Positions 1 through 5,520 are shown, counted from the first letter of the stretch. The stretch is 5,520 nt of DNA from an uncultured Actinomycetes bacterium (GCA_937927875.1 CALEYV010000087.1:1-5520); one strand, 5' to 3'. Numbers and translations are program-made. The notes: generated from the sequence alone by a model not told the origin.

Positions 1-816
1 CTGCACCCGATGTTCGCCAGCAACCGGCAGGGCGCGCACTTCCAGCTCGGCTCCACCTTCCTTTTCGACGAGATGCCGACCTTCCGGCGCACGCTGACGC
101 TCCCCGAGCCGACCCGGTCCGAGCGCCTCCGCGACCCCGAGGTGCGGGAGCAGATGCGACGCGAGCTCGCCGACCCGACCGGCCGGTCCTTCGTCGTGCC
201 GTGGTCGGTGCTGCGGGTCGAGACGGTCCGACGGGACGAGCACCGCCGGTTCGTGGACCGCACCGTGAGCGAGGTCGCGGCCGAGCTCGACGCCGACCCC
301 CTCGACGCCTTCCTCGACCTCTCCCTGCAGGAGGATCTGGCGACCCAGTTCGTGCTCGCCGCCCCACCCGACCCGAAGCGGCGGGCCGCCACGGAAGAGA
401 TGATCCGGGCGCCGTTCGTCATGGCGGGCAGCAGCGACGGCGGCGCGCACCTGCTGTCGTTCTGCGGCGCCGACTACACGACCCGGCTCCTCACCGAGTG
501 GGTGCCGGAGGTGCTGAGCATCGAGGCCGCGGTCGCCCGCCTGACCTCGGTGGCGGCGGCGGCGGTCGGCGCCACCGGCCGGGGCCGGCTGGCTCCCGGT
601 GCGGCCGCCGACCTGCTGCTCATCGACACCGACGCGCTCGGCACCCCGGACGCGCCGCGCTACGTCGAGGACTTCCCCGCCGGCAGCGGCCGGTTCGTCT
701 GCGACGCCGACGGCTACCGGGCGGTGGTGGTGAACGGCGAGGTGCTGCTCGACGACGGCGAGTGGACCGGCGCCACCCCCGGCCAGGTGCTGCGCGGCAC
801 CGACCCCGCCCCCTGA
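1..816 (+). CDS. N-acyl-D-amino-acid deacylase-like amidohydrolase (Amidohydro_3 type), 5' partial
   Basis: The reading frame is open from base 1 (Leu-His-Pro before the first Met), so the gene starts outside the window; 271 C-terminal residues are visible. The family (D-aminoacylase/dihydroorotase-like TIM-barrel hydrolases) typically runs to about 500-580 residues, so roughly half is missing, including the N-terminal HxH metal motif. Seen here: GSSDGGAH at about visible residues 143-150, matching the family's conserved SDG/SDAGAH segment with the barrel-end Asp (visible residue 146); a GRGRLAPGAAADLLLID segment, the usual start of the closing beta-sandwich; and VVVNGEVLLDDGEWTG near the end, the typical tail. 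The family hydrolyses the amide of N-acyl-D-amino acids or related cyclic or acyl amides in the cytosol; the true substrate cannot be read here. It ends 46 nt before the next gene on the same strand, so the two could be co-transcribed, though a candidate promoter lies between them. Family call firm, substrate uncertain. Confidence 0.88.
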   Translation: MHPMFASNRQGAHFQLGSTFLFDEMPTFRRTLTLPEPTRSERLRDPEVREQMRRELADPTGRSFVVPWSVLRVETVRRDEHRRFVDRTVSEVAAELDADPLDAFLDLSLQEDLATQFVLAAPPDPKRRAATEEMIRAPFVMAGSSDGGAHLLSFCGADYTTRLLTEWVPEVLSIEAAVARLTSVAAAAVGATGRGRLAPGAAADLLLIDTDALGTPDAPRYVEDFPAGSGRFVCDADGYRAVVVNGEVLLDDGEWTGATPGQVLRGTDPAP

Positions 817-829
817 ACCGCACCGGCGG

Positions 830-835
830 TACCCT
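830..835 (+). promoter_or_regulatory. Candidate -10 box TACCCT upstream of the 863 amidohydrolase
   Basis: TACCCT fits the actinobacterial TANNNT -10 consensus and sits in the 46-nt gap after the deacylase stop. A start of transcription about 7 nt downstream (near 842) would leave a leader of about 21 nt carrying the Shine-Dalgarno site. No recognisable -35 box is seen, which is common in high-GC actinobacteria. A short inverted repeat (ACCGC at 817-821, GCGGT at 826-830) abuts the box. Motif-based inference only. Confidence 0.35.
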
Positions 836-852
836 GAGTCGTCACCGAGCGT

Positions 853-858
853 GGAGGT
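853..858 (+). promoter_or_regulatory. Ribosome binding site GGAGGT that decides the start at ATG 863
   Basis: GGAGGT lies 4 nt before ATG 863. An in-frame GTG at 851 would overlap this site and has no ribosome site of its own, so ATG 863 is the better start. Confidence 0.75.
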
Positions 859-862
859 CCGC

Positions 863-2143
863 ATGCAGGTCGACGACATGATCCTGGTGAGCGTCGACGA
901 CCACGTCGTCGAGCCGCCCGAGCTCTTCGAGCGCCACCTCCCGGCGAAGTACCGCGACCTCGCGCCGCGGGTCATCCGCCAGGACGACGGCACCGACCAG
1001 TGGGAGTTCCACGGGCTGCACATCCCCAACGTCGGGCTGAACGCGGTCGCCGGCCGGCCGCCCGAGGAGTACGGGATCGACCCGACGTCGTTCGACGAGC
1101 TGCGGCCGGGCTGCTTCGACGTCGAGAAGCGGGTCCTCGACATGAGCGCCAACGGCGTGCTCGGGTCCCTGAACTTCCCGTCCCTGCCCGGCTTCGCGGG
1201 GCGGCTGTTCGGTGCCCTCGAGGACAAGGCGGCGGCCCGGATCCTCACCGAGGCCTACAACGACTGGCACATCGACGAGTGGTGCGGGTACGCCCCGGAG
1301 CGCTTCATCCCGCTCGCCGTCCCGGCCATCTGGGACCCCGAGGTGACGGCGGCGGAGATCCGCCGGGTGTCGGCGAAGGGCTGCCACGCCATGACGTTCC
1401 CCGAGAACCCGGTGCCGCTCGGCCTGCCGAGCTTCCACACCGACCACTGGGACCCGGTGTGGCAGGCCGCCTCGGACACCGGGACCGTGATCTGCATGCA
1501 CATCGGCTCGTCGTCGAAGCTGGTCGTGACGTCGACCGACGCGCCGATGGACGTGATGATCGTCCTGCAGCCGATGAACATCGTGCAGTGCGCCGCCGAC
1601 CTCGTGTACTCCCCGCTGTGGAAGACGTTCCCGGGGGTGAAGGTCGCGCTGTCGGAGGGTGGGATCGGCTGGGTGCCCTACTTCCTCGAGCGCCTCGACC
1701 ACTCCTACCGGACCCACCGGGCGTGGACAGGCGCCAGCTTCGGCGACCAGACGGCCAGCGAGTTCTTCCTCGACCACGTGATCCTGTGCTTCATCACCGA
1801 CCCGGTCGGGCTGAAGCTGGTGCGCGACCACATCGGCGTGGAGCGGGTGACGGTCGAGATCGACTACCCGCACTCGGACACCACGTGGCCGAACGCGCCG
1901 GAGCGGCTCTCCGGCGAGTTCGCCGAGACCGACCTCACCGACGCCGAGATCAACGCCATCACCCACGAGAACGCGATCCGTGACTTCCGCTACGACCCGT
2001 TCTCGATCCGGCCTCGGGACCGCTGCACCGTCGGCGCCCTCCGGGCCGAGGCGATCGGCGTCGACACCCGGCCCGTCTCCAAGGGTCGCCGGTTCCCGGA
2101 GCGCCACGGGGTCACGATGGACAACTTCATCCCGACCGCGTGA
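863..2143 (+). CDS. Amidohydrolase family 2 protein (ACMSD-like metal-dependent hydrolase/decarboxylase)
   Basis: A 426-residue protein of the Amidohydro_2 (PF04909) type, a TIM barrel related to aminocarboxymuconate-semialdehyde decarboxylase (ACMSD), gamma-resorcylate decarboxylase and similar C-C or C-N cleaving enzymes. Visible landmarks: VSVDDHVVEPPELF at residues 9-22 (first-strand motif, with Asp12 and His14 in place of a strict HxH); EAYNDW at 130-135; DPVWQAASDTG near 197-207; MHIGS with His213, the likely strand-5 metal ligand; ALSEGGIGW with Glu265 where ACMSD carries a His; and IDYPHSDTTWPN with Asp334, the barrel-end acid. ITHENAIRDF near 366-375 is the usual C-terminal helix, followed by an extra tail of about 50 residues. 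No signal peptide, so cytosolic. ATG 863 was chosen for its ribosome site. The stop overlaps the start of the small membrane gene by 4 nt (GTGA), implying coupled translation. Family membership is secure; whether it hydrolyses or decarboxylates, and on what substrate, is not visible. Confidence 0.9.
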   Translation: MQVDDMILVSVDDHVVEPPELFERHLPAKYRDLAPRVIRQDDGTDQWEFHGLHIPNVGLNAVAGRPPEEYGIDPTSFDELRPGCFDVEKRVLDMSANGVLGSLNFPSLPGFAGRLFGALEDKAAARILTEAYNDWHIDEWCGYAPERFIPLAVPAIWDPEVTAAEIRRVSAKGCHAMTFPENPVPLGLPSFHTDHWDPVWQAASDTGTVICMHIGSSSKLVVTSTDAPMDVMIVLQPMNIVQCAADLVYSPLWKTFPGVKVALSEGGIGWVPYFLERLDHSYRTHRAWTGASFGDQTASEFFLDHVILCFITDPVGLKLVRDHIGVERVTVEIDYPHSDTTWPNAPERLSGEFAETDLTDAEINAITHENAIRDFRYDPFSIRPRDRCTVGALRAEAIGVDTRPVSKGRRFPERHGVTMDNFIPTA

Positions 2144-2394
2144 CGCCCGGCCCCGACGAATCGACCACCGGCGACGGCGAGGCGCCGCCACCGCTGCGCA
2201 CCGAGCCCCGGCCGCTGCTCGTGCACTTCCTCGTCATCACCGCGGTGGCGTTCCTCGCCACCATCATCGTCGGCCTCTTCCTCGGCGCGCCGTGGTGGGC
2301 GGTGCTGCTGGTGGCGGCGGTGATCGGCGCCGGCCTGGCGCCGATGTCGCGCCGAGCCGACGAGCGGGCGATGGCCGCCCGCCGGGCCGCCTGA
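2140..2394 (+). CDS. Small two-helix membrane protein, function unknown
   Basis: An 84-residue protein starting at GTG 2140, which overlaps the amidohydrolase stop in the GTGA arrangement. No Shine-Dalgarno site is seen, so translation probably depends on ribosomes finishing the upstream gene. Residues 1-25 are polar, rich in Pro and acidic residues. Two hydrophobic stretches follow: about 26-48 (LLVHFLVITAVAF onward) and 51-68 (PWWAVLLVAAVIGAG), joined by a tight GAP turn, so a helical hairpin with both ends on one side is likely. The tail (70-84) is Arg/Ala-rich and positively charged, which by the positive-inside rule places the ends in the cytoplasm. No catalytic motif is seen and I do not recognise a named family. 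Small membrane proteins of this style are common in actinobacteria; a link to the amidohydrolase is suggested only by the overlap. Confidence 0.75.
   Translation: MTPGPDESTTGDGEAPPPLRTEPRPLLVHFLVITAVAFLATIIVGLFLGAPWWAVLLVAAVIGAGLAPMSRRADERAMAARRAA
2364..2382. terminator. Candidate GC hairpin at the convergent gene ends
   Basis: GCGGGCG (2364-2370) and CGCCCGC (2376-2382) form a perfect 7-bp stem with a 5-nt loop, ending 10 nt before the membrane-gene stop. A second imperfect stem (2381-2387 with 2401-2407, 6 of 7 pairs) encloses both convergent stop codons. Neither is followed by a T-run, so this is not a classical intrinsic terminator, and such stems arise by chance in GC-rich coding DNA. 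The position between convergent genes is the main reason to list it. Confidence 0.22.
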
Positions 2395-2397
2395 CGC

Positions 2398-3603
2398 TCA
2401 GCCCGACGCCGGGAGCCGGTAGAGGCGCCGCGCGTTCTCGGCCGCGATCGCCCGCTGGTCGGCGGGCGCCATCCCGCCGATGTTGTCGAGCAGCTCGGCG
2501 ACCGTCCCCGGGAACTTGGCGTCCGGGTGCGGGTAGTCGGAGGCCCAGATGATCCGGTCCGCGCCGACGTACTGCGACTGGGCGGCGAGCGGCAGCGTCT
2601 CCTCGTCGGCGTCGAACGACACGTAGCACTGACGCCGGAAGTACTCCGACGGCGCCCGCCTCAGGTCGGGGACGTCGAAGGGGAAGATCTTGTAGTGGTG
2701 GTCGAGCCGCTCCATCCACGGCGTGATCCAACCGCCGTTGGTTTCGAGCACGATGACGGTCAGGTCCGGGAACCGCTCGCACACGCCCCCGGCGAGGATG
2801 AACGCGAGGCTGGTCATCATGTCGACCGGGTTCCCGATGCACTGGGTGTAGAAGATGTTGTCCATCTGCAAGCCGGCGCCGATCTCCATGCCGGTGCGCG
2901 ACTTCACCGTGTTGAGCCGCAGGCCGACCACCGCGCCCGGGACGTCGCCGGCCAGGAACGGGTGCAGCCCCAGCGGCCAGCCGGTGTCGGACGCGGCGCG
3001 CCAGATCGGGTCCCACACCGGGTCGTGGAAGTGGCGCCAGTCGACCACCGGGTTGGGGCGGATGAACGTCCCGACCAGGTTCGGCCGGCCGGCGGCGCGC
3101 CGCAGCTCGGCGGCGGCCGCCTCGGGGTCCTGCTGGGGGATGATCGCGATGCCGAAGAGGCGGTCGGGTGCGGCCGCGCAGAAGTCGCTCAGCCAGTCGT
3201 TGTAGGCGCGGCACTGCGCGACCGCGAAGTCCACGTCGGCGACGCCGGCGATGCCGAGCAGGTTCGTCGGGTACAGCACCGTCTGGTCGATGCGCTCGGC
3301 ATCGAGGTCGGCGAGGCGCGGGACGGGCTCGAACGCACCGGGCCGGATCTCGGCGTAGCGGACCTCGCCGGCGCGGGCCCGGGCCTGCTCGGCGGGCGGC
3401 AGGCCGCCGGAGCCGGCGTAGGCGAACACGTTGGCGGGGTCGCGAGCGCCGTCGAAGACGACCCAGTCCCAGTCCCGCTCGTCGGTCTCGACGTGCCAGA
3501 TCCGCTCCCGGTACTGGCGGGGCGCGTAGTCGAGCATCGCGTTCGGGTGCTCCAGGACGTGCCCGTCGGCGTCCACGAACGTGTCGGGCGCGGTGACCGT
3601 CAT
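2398..3603 (-). CDS. Amidohydrolase family 2 protein (ACMSD-like), second diverged copy
   Basis: A 401-residue protein of the same PF04909 family as the 863-2143 gene. Landmarks: FVDADGHVLEHP at residues 9-20 (first-strand motif with Asp13 and His15); LADLDAERIDQTVLYPTNLL at 98-117, the usual second-strand region; CRAYNDWLSDFC at 131-142; DPIWRAASDTGWPLGLHPF ending in His214, the likely strand-5 ligand; LETNGGWITPWMERLDHHY with Glu287; and WASDYPHPDAKFPG with Asp356, the barrel-end acid. AAENARRLYRL closes the protein. Glu287 aligns with Glu265 of the neighbour, so both share the same departure from ACMSD. No signal peptide, so cytosolic. ATG 3603 was chosen because GGGGAGG lies 4 nt upstream and the DADGH motif begins a few residues in; the open frame continues to 4284 but there it is only antisense to the alpha/beta hydrolase. 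It converges with the membrane gene (3-nt gap) and diverges from the hydrolase (36-nt gap). Substrate unknown. Confidence 0.9.
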   Translation of the reverse strand: MTVTAPDTFVDADGHVLEHPNAMLDYAPRQYRERIWHVETDERDWDWVVFDGARDPANVFAYAGSGGLPPAEQARARAGEVRYAEIRPGAFEPVPRLADLDAERIDQTVLYPTNLLGIAGVADVDFAVAQCRAYNDWLSDFCAAAPDRLFGIAIIPQQDPEAAAAELRRAAGRPNLVGTFIRPNPVVDWRHFHDPVWDPIWRAASDTGWPLGLHPFLAGDVPGAVVGLRLNTVKSRTGMEIGAGLQMDNIFYTQCIGNPVDMMTSLAFILAGGVCERFPDLTVIVLETNGGWITPWMERLDHHYKIFPFDVPDLRRAPSEYFRRQCYVSFDADEETLPLAAQSQYVGADRIIWASDYPHPDAKFPGTVAELLDNIGGMAPADQRAIAAENARRLYRLPASG

Positions 3604-3607
3604 GGCG

Positions 3608-3614
3608 CCTCCCC
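3608..3614 (-). promoter_or_regulatory. Ribosome binding site GGGGAGG for the minus-strand amidohydrolase
   Basis: Read on the minus strand, GGGGAGG is followed by CGCC and then ATG 3603. The strong match and 4-nt spacing fix this start and argue against the much longer upstream-open frame. Confidence 0.75.
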
Positions 3615-3627
3615 GGTCGGCGGCCCG

Positions 3628-3633
3628 TAGTCT
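3628..3633 (+). promoter_or_regulatory. Candidate -10 box TAGTCT for a leaderless transcript
   Basis: TAGTCT matches TANNNT and is separated by 6 nt from GTG 3640. That puts the expected first transcribed base on the G of the start codon, the geometry of leaderless actinobacterial genes. No Shine-Dalgarno site precedes GTG 3640, which agrees. No -35 box is recognisable. The box lies in the 36-nt divergent gap, so RNA polymerase bound here would cover the upstream region of the opposite amidohydrolase. Confidence 0.5.
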
Positions 3634-3639
3634 GGCCTG

Positions 3640-4356
3640 GTGCCGGCGACGGTGGTGCTGGTGCACGGGGCGTGGCACGGCGCCTGGTGCTGGGGCAAGG
3701 TCGTCGAGGAGCTGCGCGCCCGGGGCATCCCCGCGGTCGCGATCGACCTGCCCGGCCACGGCGCGAGCACCGAGCCGCTCGGGGACCTGCTCGACGACGC
3801 CGCCGCGCTGCGGGCGACGCTCGACGGCCTCGACGACGCGGTGGTGTGCGGCCACTCGTACGGCGGCGCGGTGGTGAGCGAGGGAGCGGCCGACCATCCG
3901 GCGGTCCGCCACCTCGTGTTCGTGAGCGCGTTCCCGCTCGCGCCGGGCGAGTCGTGCTCGCAGTCGGTCAGCATCCCGGAAGGGGTGGATCTGTCCAGGC
4001 TGGCCGACGCGATCCGGGCCGATGAGGACGGGATCGTGACGATCGATCCCGAGATCGCGGTCGATGCCTTCTACCACGACTGCCCGCCGGCCGACGTCGA
4101 GCTCGCGCTGCGCTCGCTCGGGGGGCAGCGACGCGAGTCGCTCGAGACCCGGGTCCGACGGGCGGCGTGGCAGGACTGCCCGAGCACCTACGCCGTCTGC
4201 ACCGATGACCGCGCGGTGCCGGTGCCGCTCCAGCGGGCCCTCGCGGCTCGGGCCACCGACGTCGTCGACTGGCCGACCGGCCACTCCCCGTTCTTCGCCC
4301 GGCCCGACCTCGTGACGTCGCTGCTCACTGCCCGAGCCGGAGGACCCGAGACCTAG
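3640..4356 (+). CDS. Alpha/beta hydrolase (esterase-like, hydroxynitrile lyase/methylesterase-type fold)
   Basis: A 238-residue serine hydrolase of the alpha/beta fold (PF12697-like), about the normal length for the small plant-esterase-like branch that includes methylesterases and hydroxynitrile lyases. Seen: VLVHGAWHGAWCW at residues 6-18, the strand and HG turn that help form the oxyanion hole; AIDLPGHGAS at 34-43; the nucleophile elbow GHSYGG at 71-76 with Ser73; YAVCTDDRAVP at 184-194, where Asp189 or Asp190 is the likely triad acid; and GHSPFFARPDLV at 214-225 with His215 as the triad His. The triad is therefore complete. No signal peptide, so intracellular. GTG 3640 was chosen because the protein then starts directly before the first beta strand, as in relatives, and sits 6 nt after a -10-like box. 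The family hydrolyses esters or cleaves cyanohydrins; the substrate here is unknown. It is divergent from the minus-strand amidohydrolase and closely followed by the helical-protein gene. Confidence 0.88.
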   Translation: MPATVVLVHGAWHGAWCWGKVVEELRARGIPAVAIDLPGHGASTEPLGDLLDDAAALRATLDGLDDAVVCGHSYGGAVVSEGAADHPAVRHLVFVSAFPLAPGESCSQSVSIPEGVDLSRLADAIRADEDGIVTIDPEIAVDAFYHDCPPADVELALRSLGGQRRESLETRVRRAAWQDCPSTYAVCTDDRAVPVPLQRALAARATDVVDWPTGHSPFFARPDLVTSLLTARAGGPET

Positions 4357-4359
4357 GAT
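4354..4359 (+). promoter_or_regulatory. Candidate -10 box TAGGAT overlapping the hydrolase stop codon
   Basis: TAGGAT contains the TAG stop of the alpha/beta hydrolase and fits TANNNT. Transcription would begin near 4366, just before GTG 4368 and after ATG 4362. Alternatively AGGA (4355-4358) acts as a weak ribosome site 9 nt before GTG 4368 on a read-through transcript. Both readings favour GTG 4368 as the start of the next gene. Confidence 0.33.
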
Positions 4360-4367
4360 CGATGGGC

Positions 4368-4760
4368 GTGAGCACGCTCGACGACTACCTCACCAAGGCC
4401 CGCAGCGCCCTCGACGGGGTCCGCCCCCAGCTCGACGAGCTGAGGGTGCAAGCCGACCTGGCCCGGGCCGAGGCTCGGGACCGCATCCAGAACGGGATCG
4501 CCGCCGTCCAGAAGGCCCAGTCCCAGGCCAAGCAGCAGCTCGACCAGGCGACGAAGGCCGGGCAGGACACCTGGCAGTCGACCGCCCGTCAGGCCGAGCA
4601 GGCGGTGAACGAGGTCGGTACGCAGCTCCAGGCCGTCGTCGACCAGGTGCAGGGCGCGGTCGGGGCCGCGGCGCCGGCGGCGCGCAAGGCCTGGACGAAG
4701 TTCCTCGACGAGTGGAACCGGGAGCGCGGCGACCGCGAGCGCCTCATCGACGACGGTTGA
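4368..4760 (+). CDS. Small all-helical Ala/Gln-rich protein, function unknown
   Basis: A 130-residue soluble protein rich in Ala, Gln, Asp, Lys and Arg, without Cys. There is no Pro between about residues 20 and 103, and the pattern of small hydrophobics spaced three to four apart among charged and Gln residues points to long amphipathic helices, probably a coiled coil or helical bundle. Trp residues near 69, 109 and 116 stand out. No signal peptide or membrane segment is seen, and no enzymatic motif. The look is generically similar to apolipoprotein-like, phasin-like or other helix-forming surface-binding proteins, but this is resemblance in composition only. GTG 4368 (protein begins MSTLDDYL) was preferred; ATG 4362 would add two residues and has no well-placed ribosome site. 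The stop overlaps the methyltransferase start (TTGA), so the two are likely translated from one message. Confidence 0.75.
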   Translation: MSTLDDYLTKARSALDGVRPQLDELRVQADLARAEARDRIQNGIAAVQKAQSQAKQQLDQATKAGQDTWQSTARQAEQAVNEVGTQLQAVVDQVQGAVGAAAPAARKAWTKFLDEWNRERGDRERLIDDG

Positions 4761-5512
4761 GCGCCGGCGTCGAGCGGCGCAACCGGGACTTCTGGGACGC
4801 CGACGCCGACGACTACCAGGCCGCGCACGCGACTGATCTCGGGCCGGCGCGGGCCCGGGCGTGGGGCGCGTTTCGGGTCCCGGAGTCCGAGCTCGGTCTG
4901 CTCGGTGACGTCGCCGGCCTGGACGTCCTCGAGTACGGGTGCGGCGCCGCGCAGTGGTCGATCGAGCTCGCGCTCGACGGTGCCCGGGTGGTGGGTCTCG
5001 ACCAGTCCCGGGCCCAGCTTCGGCACGGCCGGCGGCTGCAGGCCGACCGGGGCGTGGCCTTCCCGCTCGTCACCGCCAACGCGGTCGCCACGCCGTTCGC
5101 GGCGGCCAGCTTCGACGTCGTGTTCTGTGACCACGGCGCCATGTCGTTCTGCGAGCCGGCCGTCAGCGTCCCCGAGGTGGCGCGGCTGCTGCGACCCGGC
5201 GGACGGCTCGTCTTCTGCAAGGCGACCGCGCTGCTCTTCCTGACCTACGACTGGCACCGGGACCGGCAGAGCCGCAAGCTCCGGGCCGACTACTTCGGGA
5301 TGCGCGTCTTCGACTCCGGCGAGGGCACCGTCGACTACCAGATCCCGTACGGCGAGTGGCTGCGGCTGTTCGCCGCCCACGGCCTCGTCGTCGAGGACCT
5401 CGTCGAGCTGCGACCGGCGGCCGACGCAACGAGCACCTACGACCTGGTCCCGCTCGAGTGGGCGCGGCGCTGGCCGGCCGAGGAGGTCTGGGTGCTGCGC
5501 CGGCAGCGCTGA
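4757..5512 (+). CDS. Class I SAM-dependent methyltransferase
   Basis: A 251-residue Rossmann-fold methyltransferase (Methyltransf_11/25 type). The N-terminal RRNRDFWDADADDYQAAH (residues 7-24) is the usual cap seen in actinobacterial members. VLEYGCGAAQ at 57-66 is motif I, the SAM-binding glycine loop; VVGLDQS at 78-84 carries Asp82, expected to bind the ribose hydroxyls; ANAVATPFAAASFDVVFCDH at about 107-126 covers motifs near the adenine pocket and strand 4; and LLRPGGRLVF at 144-153 is the typical post-strand-4 segment. The C-terminal 90 residues, with several Trp and Tyr, probably form the substrate lid. The methyl acceptor cannot be inferred. TTG 4757 was chosen: it overlaps the previous stop as TTGA, and the residues upstream of it in frame (GTG 4712 start) are Arg/Pro-rich and merely overlap the helical gene. 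No ribosome site is clear, so coupled translation is likely. The gene is complete, ending 8 nt before the window edge. Confidence 0.87.
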   Translation: MSAGVERRNRDFWDADADDYQAAHATDLGPARARAWGAFRVPESELGLLGDVAGLDVLEYGCGAAQWSIELALDGARVVGLDQSRAQLRHGRRLQADRGVAFPLVTANAVATPFAAASFDVVFCDHGAMSFCEPAVSVPEVARLLRPGGRLVFCKATALLFLTYDWHRDRQSRKLRADYFGMRVFDSGEGTVDYQIPYGEWLRLFAAHGLVVEDLVELRPAADATSTYDLVPLEWARRWPAEEVWVLRRQR

Positions 5513-5520
5513 GCGCTACG

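Noticed and set aside
551..567. GCG-rich tract as a possible triplet repeat
   Set aside because: It is a short Ala run in the deacylase, explained by codon use in a GC-rich genome.
842..2191. 449-codon open frame on the minus strand, antisense to the Amidohydro_2 gene
   Set aside because: The translation is rich in Arg, Val, Asp and His without any recognisable motif, and the opposite frame encodes a clear enzyme. Long antisense frames are expected in GC-rich codons.
2527..3630. 367-codon plus-strand open frame antisense to the second amidohydrolase
   Set aside because: Low-complexity Val/Arg/Gly/Asp composition and no family motif; it is a shadow of the minus-strand gene.
3604..4284. N-terminal extension of the minus-strand amidohydrolase frame
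   Set aside because: It lies wholly antisense to the alpha/beta hydrolase except for the short divergent gap, and a strong ribosome site plus the family's N-terminal motif fix the start at 3603.
4712..4756. Upstream GTG start for the methyltransferase
   Set aside because: It adds 15 Arg/Pro-rich residues unlike the family and overlaps the helical gene by 49 nt; TTG 4757 gives the usual family N-terminus.
4589..5380. 263-codon minus-strand open frame antisense to the methyltransferase
   Set aside because: No motif, and the opposite strand holds a full set of SAM-methyltransferase motifs.
5505..5517. AGCGCT-G-AGCGCT across the methyltransferase stop as a possible terminator
   Set aside because: Two palindromic hexamers with a single base between them cannot form a normal hairpin, there is no T-run, and the window ends too soon to judge.

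Overview
The window is a gene-dense, very high-GC stretch, with G or C in most third codon positions and frequent GTG/TTG starts. Its translational overlaps (GTGA, TTGA) and probable leaderless starts behind TANNNT -10 boxes fit a high-GC actinobacterium. The gene content (several amidohydrolase-family enzymes, a small esterase-like hydrolase, a class I methyltransferase) is compatible with Acidimicrobiia or mycobacteria-like lineages, but the sequence alone cannot fix the taxon. No rRNA, tRNA, CRISPR array, insertion sequence or phage gene was seen.

Layout: (1) 1-816 (+) is the C-terminal part of an N-acyl-D-amino-acid deacylase-like amidohydrolase (Amidohydro_3 type), cut by the left edge. 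(2) 863-2143 (+) is a complete Amidohydro_2 (ACMSD-like) metal-dependent hydrolase or decarboxylase, preceded by a good ribosome site and a candidate -10 box. (3) 2140-2394 (+) is a small two-helix membrane protein overlapping the previous stop by 4 nt. (4) 2398-3603 (-) is a second, diverged Amidohydro_2 enzyme, convergent with the small membrane gene (3 nt between stops). (5) 3640-4356 (+) is an alpha/beta hydrolase, divergent from (4) across only 36 nt and apparently leaderless. (6) 4368-4760 (+) is a small all-helical Ala/Gln-rich protein of unknown function. (7) 4757-5512 (+) is a SAM-dependent methyltransferase overlapping (6) by 4 nt. No gap between genes exceeds about 50 bases.

Reading the genes together: three amidohydrolase-superfamily enzymes and an esterase-type hydrolase side by side suggest a catabolic neighbourhood acting on amide, ester or carboxylate substrates, but no substrate can be named from the sequence. 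The helical protein and methyltransferase look like a separate two-gene unit. I found no convincing new system. The points most worth checking are the ligand pattern shared by the two Amidohydro_2 enzymes, the membrane protein coupled to one of them, the leaderless divergent promoter, and the coupled helical protein/methyltransferase pair.
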